Assembly: GCA_034664125.1 (NCBI GenBank)
Contig: JAXDIG010000011.1
Coordinates: 27,589 to 91,588 of the forward strand
From: JACVRW01 sp034664125
GTDB lineage: Bacteria > Actinomycetota > Thermoleophilia > Solirubrobacterales > Thermoleophilaceae
DNA: 64,000 bases
Direction of reading: 5' to 3'
Shown here piece by piece: positions 49,776 through 58,019 of the stretch (position 1 is the first letter of the stretch; the number at the start of each line of letters is the position of its first letter). The position numbers were made by a program, and so were the translations under genes. The notes under the pieces are model-generated. The model did no database searches and was not told the DNA's origin. It saw only the letters and a program-made list of their open reading frames with translations.

Positions 49776-52071
49776 CGCCTCTCCCCTCCTCCGCTGTCAG
49801 CCGAGCCGCGGCCACGGCAAGCTGACCGTACGCGATACCGCCGTCGTTGGGCGGCAGCAGCTCCGGCGTCAGCACGCGCAGGCCGGCGTCGCCGAGCAGT
49901 TCGGCCGTGCGTCCGAGCAGCCGCTGGTTCTGGAAGACACCGCCCGTGAGGACGATCGTCTCGGTGCCGCAGCGCGCGGCCGTGACCTCGCAGGCGCGAG
50001 CGGTGGCCGCGGCCAGGCCGTTGTGGAAGCGGGCCGAGACGACCGAGAGCTCCAGGTCGCGCTCGAGATCGGCGACGACCGCCCGCACCAGGGGACGAGC
50101 GTCCATCACGAGCGGGCCGGCGCCGTCGTCGCGGAGGGCCAGCTCGTAGCTACCCGATTCCGCCGGGTCGAGGGCCGCCTCCAGCTCCACCGCCGCCTGC
50201 CCCTCGTAGTTGACCTCGGCTCGCACGCCACAGAGCGCCGCGACCGCGTCGAACAGCCGCCCGGCGCTGGTCGTGAGCGGCGAGGCGACGCCGGTGCGCG
50301 CGAGCTCGCTCACCTGCCTCCAGGAGTCCGGCTCGACCACCCCGCCCAGCGTGCGCGGCAGCTGCGGGGGCTCGTCGAACGCGGCGGCCAGCCAGGCGCA
50401 CGCCATCCGCCACGGCTGGCGTGTGGCGGCATCGCCGCCGGGCAGCCGTACCGGGAAGAGCAGCCCGGCCCGCTCGAAGCGCTCGAGGCCGCCGAACAGC
50501 AGCTCCCCTCCCCAGACGGTGCCGTCCTCTCCGTAGCCCGTGCCGTCGAAGACGGCGCCGACCGCGGGCCCGGCCTCGCCGTGCTCCGCGAGGCAGGCCG
50601 CCAGGTGCGCGTGGTGGTGCTGGACTCCGATCAGGCGGACGCCGTCGATCGCCTCGGCGTGCTTGGTCGACAGGTACTCGGGGTGCAGATCGTGCGCCAC
50701 CGCCTCGGGCGCGACGGCGAGCAGGCGCTGGAAGTGGTCGATCCCGCTCTCAAACGACCGCAGCGTCTCGTAGTTCTTGAGGTCGCCGACGTGGTGCCCG
50801 ACCCAGGCGTTGCCGGCCTTGGCCACCGCGAACGTGTTCTTCAGCTCGGCGCCGCAGGCCAGCAGGTGCCGGCCGCAGTCGACAGGGAGCCGGATCGCGT
50901 TCGGCACGTAGCCGCGGGAACGGCGCACCATCAGTGGCCGGCCGCCGGAGTGGCGCACCACCGAGTCGTCGGTACGCGTCTCGATCGGCCGGTCGTGCAA
51001 CAGGAAGAGGTCGGCGATGGCGGCGAGCCGCTCGCACGCGTCGGTGTCGCGGTACGCGATCGGCTCGTCGGAGACGTTGCCGCTGGTCAGCACGAGCGTC
51101 GCAGCGGCGTCCGCCACCAGCAGGTGGTGCAGCGGCGAGTACGGCAGCATCACGCCGAGCTGCGGGGACCCCGGCGCCACGGACGCCCCCACCGGCGCCC
51201 CCGGGCGCCGGCGCGCGAGCACGATCGGCCGGGCGCGGTCCGCCAAGAGCTCCTCCTCGGCCGGCGAGAGGTCTACCAGCTCGCGCGCGGTCGCCAGATC
51301 GGGCGCCATCAGCGCGAACGGCTTGTCCTCGCGGTGCTTGCGTGCGCGCAGCTGCGCCACCGCGGCCTCGTCGTCGGCGCGGCATGCCAGGTGGAAGCCG
51401 CCGATTCCCTTGACCGCCACGATCGCCCCGGCGCGCAGCGCCCGCGCGGTGGCCTCCACCGCGTCCCGCGCGACCGGGTCGGGCACCGCGCGCCCGCCGG
51501 CGTCCACCAGGCGCACCCGCGGCCCGCAGTCCGGGCAGGCGTTCGGCTGGGCGTGGAAGCGGCGGTCCCGGGGGGCGCCGTACTCGGCGAGGCAGGCGGC
51601 GCACATCTCGAACGCGGACATGGTCGTGTGCGGCCGGTCGTAGGGCACGTCACGGACGATCGTGAAGCGGGGACCGCAGTTGGTGCAGTTCGTGAACGGG
51701 TAGCGGAAGCGCCTGTCGGCAGGGTCGAAGAGCTCGGCCAGGCAGTCGGCACAGGTGGCGCTGTCGGGCGTCACCGCGGCGCGCGGCTCCCCGCCCGCGG
51801 GGCTTTCGCGGATCGAGAACCCGCGCTCGCCGAGCTCCTCGAGCGCTTCGGCGGTCACCCGCTCGACGGTCGCCAGCGGCGGCGCCTCGAGCGGCAGCCT
51901 GGCCAGGAAGCGCTCCACCGTGTCCGACGGCGCCTCCACCTCGACGACCACCCCTCGGGAGTCGTTCAAGACGTGGCCCGCCACGCCCAGCTCGCCCGCG
52001 AGGCGGTAGACGTAGGGACGGAAGCCGACCCCCTGCACGGTTCCCTCGACCCGCGCGCGCACCCGGGTCAT
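49762..52071 (-). CDS. hypF: Carbamoyltransferase HypF for hydrogenase cyanide-ligand synthesis
   Basis: HypF activates carbamoyl phosphate and moves the carbamoyl group to the C-terminal Cys of HypE. The 769-residue protein has the expected order: acylphosphatase domain (GTVQGVGFRPYVYRLA), zinc fingers with C-x2-C pairs (CADCLAELF, CTNCGPRF, CAACLAEYG, CPDCGPRV), a YrdC-like domain (GAIVAVKGIGGFHLACRA, VLTSGNVSDEPI) and the Kae1-like domain (GVQHHHAHLAACLAEHG, FDGTGYGEDGTVWGGE, TGGVFQNQRL). ATG 52071 overlaps the stop of the SIS gene. Confidence 0.95.
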   Translation of the reverse strand: MTRVRARVEGTVQGVGFRPYVYRLAGELGVAGHVLNDSRGVVVEVEAPSDTVERFLARLPLEAPPLATVERVTAEALEELGERGFSIRESPAGGEPRAAVTPDSATCADCLAELFDPADRRFRYPFTNCTNCGPRFTIVRDVPYDRPHTTMSAFEMCAACLAEYGAPRDRRFHAQPNACPDCGPRVRLVDAGGRAVPDPVARDAVEATARALRAGAIVAVKGIGGFHLACRADDEAAVAQLRARKHREDKPFALMAPDLATARELVDLSPAEEELLADRARPIVLARRRPGAPVGASVAPGSPQLGVMLPYSPLHHLLVADAAATLVLTSGNVSDEPIAYRDTDACERLAAIADLFLLHDRPIETRTDDSVVRHSGGRPLMVRRSRGYVPNAIRLPVDCGRHLLACGAELKNTFAVAKAGNAWVGHHVGDLKNYETLRSFESGIDHFQRLLAVAPEAVAHDLHPEYLSTKHAEAIDGVRLIGVQHHHAHLAACLAEHGEAGPAVGAVFDGTGYGEDGTVWGGELLFGGLERFERAGLLFPVRLPGGDAATRQPWRMACAWLAAAFDEPPQLPRTLGGVVEPDSWRQVSELARTGVASPLTTSAGRLFDAVAALCGVRAEVNYEGQAAVELEAALDPAESGSYELALRDDGAGPLVMDARPLVRAVVADLERDLELSVVSARFHNGLAAATARACEVTAARCGTETIVLTGGVFQNQRLLGRTAELLGDAGLRVLTPELLPPNDGGIAYGQLAVAAARLTAEEGRGDVRA

Positions 52072-53243
52072 GCCAGCTCCACCAGCTCGCGCAGGAGGTG
52101 ATAGGCGCTGGCCTGCGCCTCCTGGATGCGCGGAATGTGCTCTGAGCGCGTGACCACGACGTGGTCGGCCAGCCGCTCCGCGGCCACCAGCCCGCCGTCG
52201 TAGCCAACCATCGCGATCGTGCGCATGCCGCGCTTGCGCGCCTCCGCCAGGGCGGCGACCACGTTCGCCGAATTGCCGCTCGTGGAGATCGCCAGCAGAG
52301 CGTCGCCCTCGCGGCCGTGCGCGATCACCTGCCGCGAGAAGATCGCCTCGGTCCCGATGTCGTTGGCGATCGCGGTCAGGATCGCCGCGTCCTCGGTCAG
52401 GTCGAGCGCGCGGCGCCCGGACTGGCGAAAGTCGGCCACGGCGTCCATCGCATCGGTCGCGGAGCCCCCGTTGCCGAGGGCGAGCAGGCGGCCGCCCGCA
52501 TCGAGGTCCTGTCGCAGTCCGGCGGCCGCCCCCGTCAGCTCCGCGCGGTTCTCGGTGAGCGTCTGTTCCCGCAGCTCGCCGACCTCCTCCGCCTTGGCCA
52601 GCACGGAGCGGCGCACGTCCTCGACCACGGCATCCAGGTCGTCCTCGCTCTCGCCGAGGAACGGGTAGAGGAAGCTCGACGCCCCGGTGTCGTGCACCGG
52701 CCGGGCGTCGCGACCCTCGAGCAGGCCGCGATGGTCGAAGAAGACGTGCACCAGCTCCCAGAGCACGTGGTACAGCGTCTCGACGAGCTCCTGGTGGATC
52801 GACGGGTCGGCCGCCGGCGGGTCGAACTCCCATTCGGCGCCGACCGGCCCGAACGCGAGCGTCAGGCAGCCGCGCTCGCGTGCAACCGCGATCGCGGCGG
52901 CGGTTTCGACCATGCCGAAGCCGATCGCGATGTCAGGCGGCTCGAGGGCCAGCTCCGCCTGCTCGAGCAGCGAACCGCCCTCGCCGGCCAGCGCAAGCGC
53001 GGGCAGCGCACGCTTGCCGACTATCACCGGGTGCACGAACTCGACGGCGACGTGGCGCGCGTCCGAGCGCGCTGCCGGCGAGCGGCCCAGGGCGATCAGG
53101 CGCCCGCCGCGTGCGAAACGCTCCGCCATCCGGTGGCACAACCGCGCGATCCGCTCGGATTCAAGCTCGAAGAAGGCGCTGTTGGCCTGCGTGCGCTCGG
53201 TGAGCGCACGGTCCAGGACGTCGCTCGCGAGCGCGTGGCTCAA
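52068..53243 (-). CDS. Double SIS-domain protein (phosphoheptose-isomerase-like) in the hydrogenase operon
   Basis: The 391-residue protein contains two SIS (sugar isomerase) halves. The C-terminal half (about 200-391) is close to GmhA/DiaA: LLALGNGGSATDAMDAVADF and LLAISTSGNSANVVAALAEA, with the phosphate-binding Ser/Thr residues. The N-terminal half keeps the outline (LIALGRSPAARSDARHVAVE) but has lost those residues. TTG 53243 is chosen because GGAGG lies seven bases before it and it overlaps the hypB stop (TTGA). Its job in hydrogenase biogenesis is unknown; handling of a phosphosugar or a phosphorylated precursor is possible. Confidence 0.75.
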   Translation of the reverse strand: MSHALASDVLDRALTERTQANSAFFELESERIARLCHRMAERFARGGRLIALGRSPAARSDARHVAVEFVHPVIVGKRALPALALAGEGGSLLEQAELALEPPDIAIGFGMVETAAAIAVARERGCLTLAFGPVGAEWEFDPPAADPSIHQELVETLYHVLWELVHVFFDHRGLLEGRDARPVHDTGASSFLYPFLGESEDDLDAVVEDVRRSVLAKAEEVGELREQTLTENRAELTGAAAGLRQDLDAGGRLLALGNGGSATDAMDAVADFRQSGRRALDLTEDAAILTAIANDIGTEAIFSRQVIAHGREGDALLAISTSGNSANVVAALAEARKRGMRTIAMVGYDGGLVAAERLADHVVVTRSEHIPRIQEAQASAYHLLRELVELA

Positions 53244-53920
53244 GCCGGCGCCTCCACGGGCGCGCCGACGCGTACGAGCCAGTCGCGCCACTCCTCGATG
53301 CCCTCACCGGTCTTCGCGCTGACCAGGATGCGCTCCACTCCCGGGTGGACCGAGTCGAGGTTGTAGAGGAACTTCTCGAGGTCGAAGTCGAGGTGCGGCA
53401 GCAGGTCCATCTTGTTGACCAGCACCAGCTCGCACGCTCTGAACATGAGCGGGTACTTGAGCGGCTTCTCCTCGCCCTCGGTGATCGAGGAAACCATGAT
53501 CCGGGCGTCCTCGCCGACCTTGAACTCGGCCGGACAGACGAGATTCCCGACGTTCTCGATCACCAGCAGGTCGATATCGGCGAGCGGCAGCTCCGGCAGC
53601 GCCGACCGCACCATGTTCGCGTCCAGGTGGCACTCGCCGCCGAAGCTCGGGTCGGTGTTGAGCTGCGTCACGGGAACGTGCAGCGAGGCCAGCCGGTCGG
53701 CGTCCATCGACCCCTGCACGTCGCCCTCGAGCACGCCAACCCGCACGCCGCGCAGGTCACGGACCACGCGCTCCAGCAGAGCGGTCTTGCCCGCGCCCGG
53801 AGCGCTCATGAAGTTGACCACCCGCACGCCGGCGCGATCGAAGTCGGCGCGATTCGCCTGGGCGATCGTGTTGTTGGCGTCGAGCGCCTCCTCGACGATC
53901 TTCACCCTTGTGCGATGCAC
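53240..53920 (-). CDS. hypB: Hydrogenase nickel-incorporation GTPase HypB
   Basis: HypB is the GTPase that helps HypA load nickel. The 226-residue protein has Walker A NFMSAPGAGKTALLERV, GVLEGDVQGSMDADRL, the metal site around GGECHLDANMVRSAL, IENVGNLVCPAEF and the guanine-specificity motif LVNKMDLLP. It lacks the N-terminal His-rich or CCxxC nickel-storage segment found in some HypB. GTG 53920 is preferred because AGGAGG lies four bases before it; GTG 53905 would give the 4-base overlap with hypA. Confidence 0.94.
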   Translation of the reverse strand: MHRTRVKIVEEALDANNTIAQANRADFDRAGVRVVNFMSAPGAGKTALLERVVRDLRGVRVGVLEGDVQGSMDADRLASLHVPVTQLNTDPSFGGECHLDANMVRSALPELPLADIDLLVIENVGNLVCPAEFKVGEDARIMVSSITEGEEKPLKYPLMFRACELVLVNKMDLLPHLDFDLEKFLYNLDSVHPGVERILVSAKTGEGIEEWRDWLVRVGAPVEAPA

Positions 53921-54261
53921 GCGGCCTCCTCGACCTCGATCGACTCCACCTCGAATTCGTTGCCGCTCGCCACCTCGACCTGGCCGGCGCCGCCGCACCG
54001 GGGACACATGAAGATCGGCACATCGATCTCCCACTCCTCCTCGCAGCGCGCGCAGCGCAACCGCGCGGGGATCGCCTCCTGCTCGAGCCGCGCCCCCTCG
54101 CAGACCGTCCCCTTTGCGACGAAGCCGAAGTAGAAGTCGAGCGTGTCCGGCACCACCTGCCGCAGCGCGCCGATGCGCAGGCTCACGACGCTCACCGGCC
54201 GCCCCTCGGCGTGCTTGACGACGGTGTTCACGATCGCGCCGGAGAGCGACAGCTCGTGCAT
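53902..54261 (-). CDS. hypA: Hydrogenase nickel chaperone HypA
   Basis: HypA delivers nickel to the large subunit together with HypB. The 119-residue protein begins MHELSLSGAIVN, where the N-terminal Met-His-Glu binds nickel, and has the structural zinc site as two C-x2-C pairs (LRCARCEEE and FMCPRCGG). Length is normal. It starts three bases after the stop of the protease gene. Confidence 0.94.
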   Translation of the reverse strand: MHELSLSGAIVNTVVKHAEGRPVSVVSLRIGALRQVVPDTLDFYFGFVAKGTVCEGARLEQEAIPARLRCARCEEEWEIDVPIFMCPRCGGAGQVEVASGNEFEVESIEVEEAACIAQG

Positions 54262-54264
54262 CGC

Positions 54265-54765
54265 TCAGTCGACTGCGTAGGCGGCGTCGGAGCGCAGCTC
54301 TTCGATCGTGTCGATCACGAGGTTGACGGCGCCGTCGACGGCGCGCTCGACCTCGTCGCTGAGGCCGAGCCCCATCTCCTCGACCTGGGCGGGCTCACAG
54401 GCGACCACGACCACCTTCCCGGGCCACGCGCCGAGCGTCTTCACGAAGCGCAGCACCGTCTGCGGGTCCATGGCGTGCGGGTTGATCATCTGCCCGTCCT
54501 CGATGCCGGCGTCCACGTCCTGCTCGAGCGCCTCCATCACGTAGAGCGTGCCGGGCTCGCCGCCCTGGCGGCTGACGTCGATCAGCACCAGCGCGTCGTA
54601 GCCGCGCATGACCTCATAGGCGAGGTCGAGCCCGCCTGTGCCGAAGTCGAACACCGCGGCCTCCTCGGGCAGGTCGCGAGCCTCGAGGCGCTTGACGACC
54701 TCGCTCCCGAACCCGTCGTCCTTGAGCCAGGCGTTGCCGATGCCGGCGACCAAGATGCGCTTCAT
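54265..54765 (-). CDS. Hydrogenase maturation endopeptidase
   Basis: The 166-residue protein belongs to the HyaD/HoxM protease family, which removes the C-terminal peptide of the large subunit once nickel is in place. The N-terminal ILVAGIGNAWLKDDGFGSEV has the nickel-sensing acidic residue (in the DDG segment), and VLIDVSRQGGEPGTLYV fits the second metal-binding Asp. NPHAMDPQTVLRFVKTLGAW matches the third conserved site, His. ATG 54765 overlaps the preceding stop (ATGA). The likely substrate is the large subunit in this operon. Confidence 0.88.
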   Translation of the reverse strand: MKRILVAGIGNAWLKDDGFGSEVVKRLEARDLPEEAAVFDFGTGGLDLAYEVMRGYDALVLIDVSRQGGEPGTLYVMEALEQDVDAGIEDGQMINPHAMDPQTVLRFVKTLGAWPGKVVVVACEPAQVEEMGLGLSDEVERAVDGAVNLVIDTIEELRSDAAYAVD

Positions 54766-55811
54766 TGCACCACCTCCACCTCGGGGGGGAAGAACCAGAG
54801 AAAGCGGCCGGTTTCGCGCATGATCTCCTGGCCGGGCTCGTCGACGCTGACGCCGAGGTGCACCTTGCCGTCGTAGTCGCGGTAGATGCGCTCGACGGTC
54901 ACGGCGCGGCCCTCGAGCATGCGCGCGTGCAGGTCGGCCTCGATGCCCGGCCGCACCACGACCTGCGCGCCGCGGCGGAAGACCACGCCGTCCACCTCGA
55001 CCTCGGGCAGGCCGCGGGTGGGGTCGCGCACGTCGGCCGACGGCCGCGGCGGCTCCAGGGTCATGCGGCCGTGCAGCTTCAGCAGCTCCTCCGGGGTCAC
55101 CGCGGAGGCGCGGTCGATCATCTCCTTGACGGCCGGGTCCTGGCGCTCGATCTCGGCCCGCTCGGCGTCGCTGAGCACCTGCACGTGCAGGACCAGCGCC
55201 TCCTCGATCTCGGTGTTGTCGAACAGGTTGCCGCGGCTCTCGGGCGCGATCTGCGGATGGTCGGGCAGGACGATCGCGGCGCCGAGCATCGCGTCGTCGT
55301 CCGCGGTGGCGAGCACGGGCCAGGTATTGACGCTGTCGCAGGGAGCGTCGAGCTGCGACAGGAAGCGGCCCCGGTCGACGCGGAGGATCGGGTGGGTGGA
55401 GATCAGCGAGCGCTCGATCGCACCTGCGCGATCGAGGCCCTCGGGCGCTGCGGTGTGGTTCTCCACTCGGTACGAAACCAGCCGCCGCCCCTCGTCGAGC
55501 GGCGTCACGTCGAGCGCGGTGCGCACCGACAGGCCCCCAACCGTGAAGTCGCCGGCGCCCTCGATGCGCTGAGGCTCGGCCCGGTGGCGCTCGCCGCTCG
55601 GCGCGAGGAACCGCAGCTCGGCCGTCACGTCGCCGCCGCCCTCCACGACACAGCGCAGCTCGAGGTGGTCGTAGGCGCTCGCGAGCGAGCGGGCGTACGC
55701 GGGCGGGTACACGATCCCGAACGGCGTGGGCGTGGCGTTCTTCGTCGCCCCGGGCGTGTACGGATAGAGGGCGTAGCCCTCGTAGAGCAGCGTTTCGACC
55801 AGCTCGTTCAC
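54762..55811 (-). CDS. Hydrogenase-operon protein of unknown function (349 residues)
   Basis: The protein is soluble and begins VNELVETLLYEGYALYPYTP. It has a beta-rich middle part (ELRCVVEGGGDVTAELRFLA; RLVSYRVENHTAAPEGLDRA), a helical segment (LSDAERAEIERQDPAVKEMI) and a C-terminal KOW-like strand-rich end (VFRRGAQVVVRPGIEADLHA; VERIYRDYDGKVHLGVSVDE). I do not recognise a characterised family. I believe similar genes accompany group 1h hydrogenases, but I cannot confirm that here. Its GTG overlaps the DUF6084-like gene and its stop overlaps the protease gene, placing it firmly in the maturation part of the operon. Confidence 0.65.
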   Translation of the reverse strand: MNELVETLLYEGYALYPYTPGATKNATPTPFGIVYPPAYARSLASAYDHLELRCVVEGGGDVTAELRFLAPSGERHRAEPQRIEGAGDFTVGGLSVRTALDVTPLDEGRRLVSYRVENHTAAPEGLDRAGAIERSLISTHPILRVDRGRFLSQLDAPCDSVNTWPVLATADDDAMLGAAIVLPDHPQIAPESRGNLFDNTEIEEALVLHVQVLSDAERAEIERQDPAVKEMIDRASAVTPEELLKLHGRMTLEPPRPSADVRDPTRGLPEVEVDGVVFRRGAQVVVRPGIEADLHARMLEGRAVTVERIYRDYDGKVHLGVSVDEPGQEIMRETGRFLWFFPPEVEVVQ

Positions 55812-56557
55812 GAGCCGATCGCTCCGCCGCGGGCCGAGCCCGCGTCCTCGCGCACCGCGCCAGACGCTCCGCCGCGTGCCGAGCCCGCGTCCTCGCGCAC
55901 GGCGCCCAGCAGCTCCGCTACGCACGCGTCGAGCGTGGGCAGCGCGCGCTCGGCCTTCTCGCGCTGAAGCGCCCGCAGCGTCCCCTCCTGCAGCGCGATC
56001 CATCCGGTGTGCGGGTGGTAGTGCTCGATCAGGTCGCTCCACGTGGCGACCGGGAAGCGAAACTCCGCCGAGCACGACCACGGGACCAGCGACATCTGCA
56101 GCCGCCCGTCGTCGCCGCGGTAGTGCACGGTGCCGTTGAAGTTGAACGCCAGCGGCACCTCGCCATCCGGCAGCCCGTACAGGTACTTGGTCGAGGCCAC
56201 CTCCATGTCGAAGCTGCAGCGCACCGGCACCCGGAACGTCGTCGACCCGATGAACGACGGCACGAGCACGTCGACCTGGTCCCAGACCAGGCTGCGGGTG
56301 GTGGTCGCCCAGCGCTCCGGCGCGCCGAACAGCTCCACGAGCTTCTCGCGCGTCTCGGCGTCGTAGGCGCGCCGCGCGGGCTCGATCATGATCTGCGCGC
56401 TCAGCGCGATGGCGTAGACCTGGCGGCCGCCCGGCTCGCTCACGTGCACGTCGAACTCGAGCGCGGGAGTGGCCGCGTAGCGGCGACCGGTCGCGCCGAG
56501 GATCTGGAACTCCGGCTCGGGCGCGACCGGGACCTCGAGCGTCTCGGGCCGGCTCAC
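55808..56557 (-). CDS. DUF6084-like hydrogenase-operon protein
   Basis: The 249-residue protein is beta-rich (FDVHVSEPGGRQVYAIALSA; VPLAFNFNGTVHYRGDDGRL; PWSCSAEFRFPVATWSDLIE) and ends in helices. It resembles what I recall as DUF6084, a family of unknown role; this is from memory. The last 30 or so residues are two nearly identical 15-residue repeats rich in Gly, Ala and Arg and are probably disordered. It overlaps both neighbours by four bases. A structural or assembly role in the hydrogenase complex is a guess from position only. Confidence 0.65.
   Translation of the reverse strand: MSRPETLEVPVAPEPEFQILGATGRRYAATPALEFDVHVSEPGGRQVYAIALSAQIMIEPARRAYDAETREKLVELFGAPERWATTTRSLVWDQVDVLVPSFIGSTTFRVPVRCSFDMEVASTKYLYGLPDGEVPLAFNFNGTVHYRGDDGRLQMSLVPWSCSAEFRFPVATWSDLIEHYHPHTGWIALQEGTLRALQREKAERALPTLDACVAELLGAVREDAGSARGGASGAVREDAGSARGGAIGS
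55821..55910 (-). repeat. Tandem 45-bp duplication at the 3-prime end of the DUF6084-like gene
   Basis: Two 45-base units (starting near 55821 and 55866) differ at only a few bases and encode GAVREDAGSARGGAS and GAVREDAGSARGGAI. The period is a multiple of three, so the frame is kept. It looks like a recent duplication. Confidence 0.85.
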
Positions 56558-57207
56558 GCCGCCACCGCCCGGAGTTCCTCGAAGTAGCCCTCGATCGCCT
56601 GTTCCACCCCGGCCCCGCCCGAGATGCCCTCCCACGCCGACTTGACCAGGCCGACCAGCATGTAGCAGCGGTCGATCGGGGCTATCGCGTACGCCGGCGC
56701 GTCCCCCATCCGGTTGACGATCAGCGCCTCGGCGTCCGGCTCGAGGTCCCTGAGGATCGGATTCATCGCGGCGAGCCGGCTCCAGGTCTCGAAGTGGAGC
56801 TCGCTCTCCGTGGCGCCGGCCGGGCTCGGGTACATCGCGACGATGCAGTCCGTGACGCTCGAGTGCATGAAGAACGCGAGGCCGATCGGGATGCGGAACT
56901 GCGCCCAGAGCTCCTCGGGCAGCTCGAAGCCCTCGAGCCACAGCGTGCGGTTGCCGGTCGGCCGGAACTCCGGCTCGCCCGAGCGCAGCCCCCAGCAGCT
57001 CTCGCACACGCACACGATCTGGCGCTCGTAGAGGTTGAGCATGTGACGGTGATCGGGCGGCACGGTCGTCTGGCAGAGGTCGCAGCGCTCCGCGCCGTCG
57101 GGCACCGGCGCGGCCGCCTCGGGCGGCTTGGGCTGAGCGAGGCCGCGCAGGCCCGCGACCATCAGGGCCTTCCGGCGACTCGCCACCGCCTCGTCGATGC
57201 CTTTCAC
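56554..57207 (-). CDS. DUF5947-like hydrogenase-operon protein with two Cys pairs
   Basis: The 217-residue protein has an N-terminal zinc-ribbon or rubredoxin-like site made of AERCDLCQTTVPPDHRHML and IVCVCESCWGL. It is followed by an alpha/beta domain (LPEELWAQFRIPIGLAFFMH; VAMYPSPAGATESELHFETW; VNRMGDAPAYAIAPIDRCYM). I recall this arrangement as DUF5947, a family of unknown role; this is from memory. The four cysteines could hold zinc or a single iron for electron transfer. GTG 57207 overlaps the stop of the NifU-like gene. Confidence 0.68.
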   Translation of the reverse strand: MKGIDEAVASRRKALMVAGLRGLAQPKPPEAAAPVPDGAERCDLCQTTVPPDHRHMLNLYERQIVCVCESCWGLRSGEPEFRPTGNRTLWLEGFELPEELWAQFRIPIGLAFFMHSSVTDCIVAMYPSPAGATESELHFETWSRLAAMNPILRDLEPDAEALIVNRMGDAPAYAIAPIDRCYMLVGLVKSAWEGISGGAGVEQAIEGYFEELRAVAA

Positions 57208-58016
57208 AGAGCGACCTTGATCGCTTCCTCCTCCCGCAGCAGCGGGACCGGCTCGAGCTGGAGGTGATCGTCGTCCATCGACCTGCCCGCCTGCGGGAGG
57301 AAGTACCTGCGCCCGCACGCTGGACACCCGAGCACGCCGGCTTCGAGTGCTCCACCGTCCAGCGTCCCGCCGCAGCCGGCACAGCGGTTGCGGTACGCCA
57401 GCAGCGTGCCGCCCACGTTCGCGACCACGAGCGGCACGCCGCCGACGTCGGTCGCGACGAGCGGCCCGGAGCCGTCGATGCCCAGCGTGTGCCACGAAGG
57501 CGCGCCGTTCATCTGCACGAGCGGGAGCGGGATCCCGGAAGCCTCCGGCTCCTCCTCGACGATCCCCTCCACGTCCATGCCGTCGAGATCGGGCGCCGCC
57601 TCCTCGAGGGCCTGCCGCACGGCCAGCTCGAGGGTCGAGGAGGACGCCCGGCACGACTTGCAGCTGCCCTCGAGGCGCAGCTTGGCGATCCCGTCCTCGA
57701 TCCCGAGCAGCTCGACGTTGCCGCCGTGGGACTCCATGTACGGCCTGACCGTGTCGAGCGCCTGCATGACGCGCTCCTCGATCGGCACCGGATAGAGGTC
57801 GTGGATCATCAGCAGGCCCGCGACGAGGCTGTCCTTCGCCATCTCGTCGCGGGTCCCCGCGTCGGCCAGCTCGACGATCCGCTCGAGGCCCGCGCCGTAC
57901 ATCTGCACGACGGCGGCCGTGAGCTCCTCGGCCAGGGCGCGGCACGCCGGATCGTCGAGGTCCTCCAGTCGACCCGTGAGCTGCTGCACACGGGCTATCA
58001 GCTGCTCGGGCTCCAT
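57204..58016 (-). CDS. NifU-type domain fused to a Rieske-like fold with four Cys
   Basis: The 270-residue protein has an N-terminal helical part, a NifU C-terminal-type domain (about 80-150, SHGGNVELLGIEDG and the cluster-binding C119/C122 in GSCKSCRASSSTLELAV) and a C-terminal domain shaped like a Rieske ferredoxin (about 170-250). In the latter the usual Cys-x-His and Cys-x2-His pairs are replaced by C212-x2-C215 and C231-x2-C234 (NRCAGCGGTLDGG; GCPACGRRYFLPQ). It starts three bases after the large-subunit stop. It is likely an iron-sulfur assembly or electron-transfer partner of the hydrogenase. Confidence 0.8.
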   Translation of the reverse strand: MEPEQLIARVQQLTGRLEDLDDPACRALAEELTAAVVQMYGAGLERIVELADAGTRDEMAKDSLVAGLLMIHDLYPVPIEERVMQALDTVRPYMESHGGNVELLGIEDGIAKLRLEGSCKSCRASSSTLELAVRQALEEAAPDLDGMDVEGIVEEEPEASGIPLPLVQMNGAPSWHTLGIDGSGPLVATDVGGVPLVVANVGGTLLAYRNRCAGCGGTLDGGALEAGVLGCPACGRRYFLPQAGRSMDDDHLQLEPVPLLREEEAIKVAL

Positions 58017-58019
58017 CGC

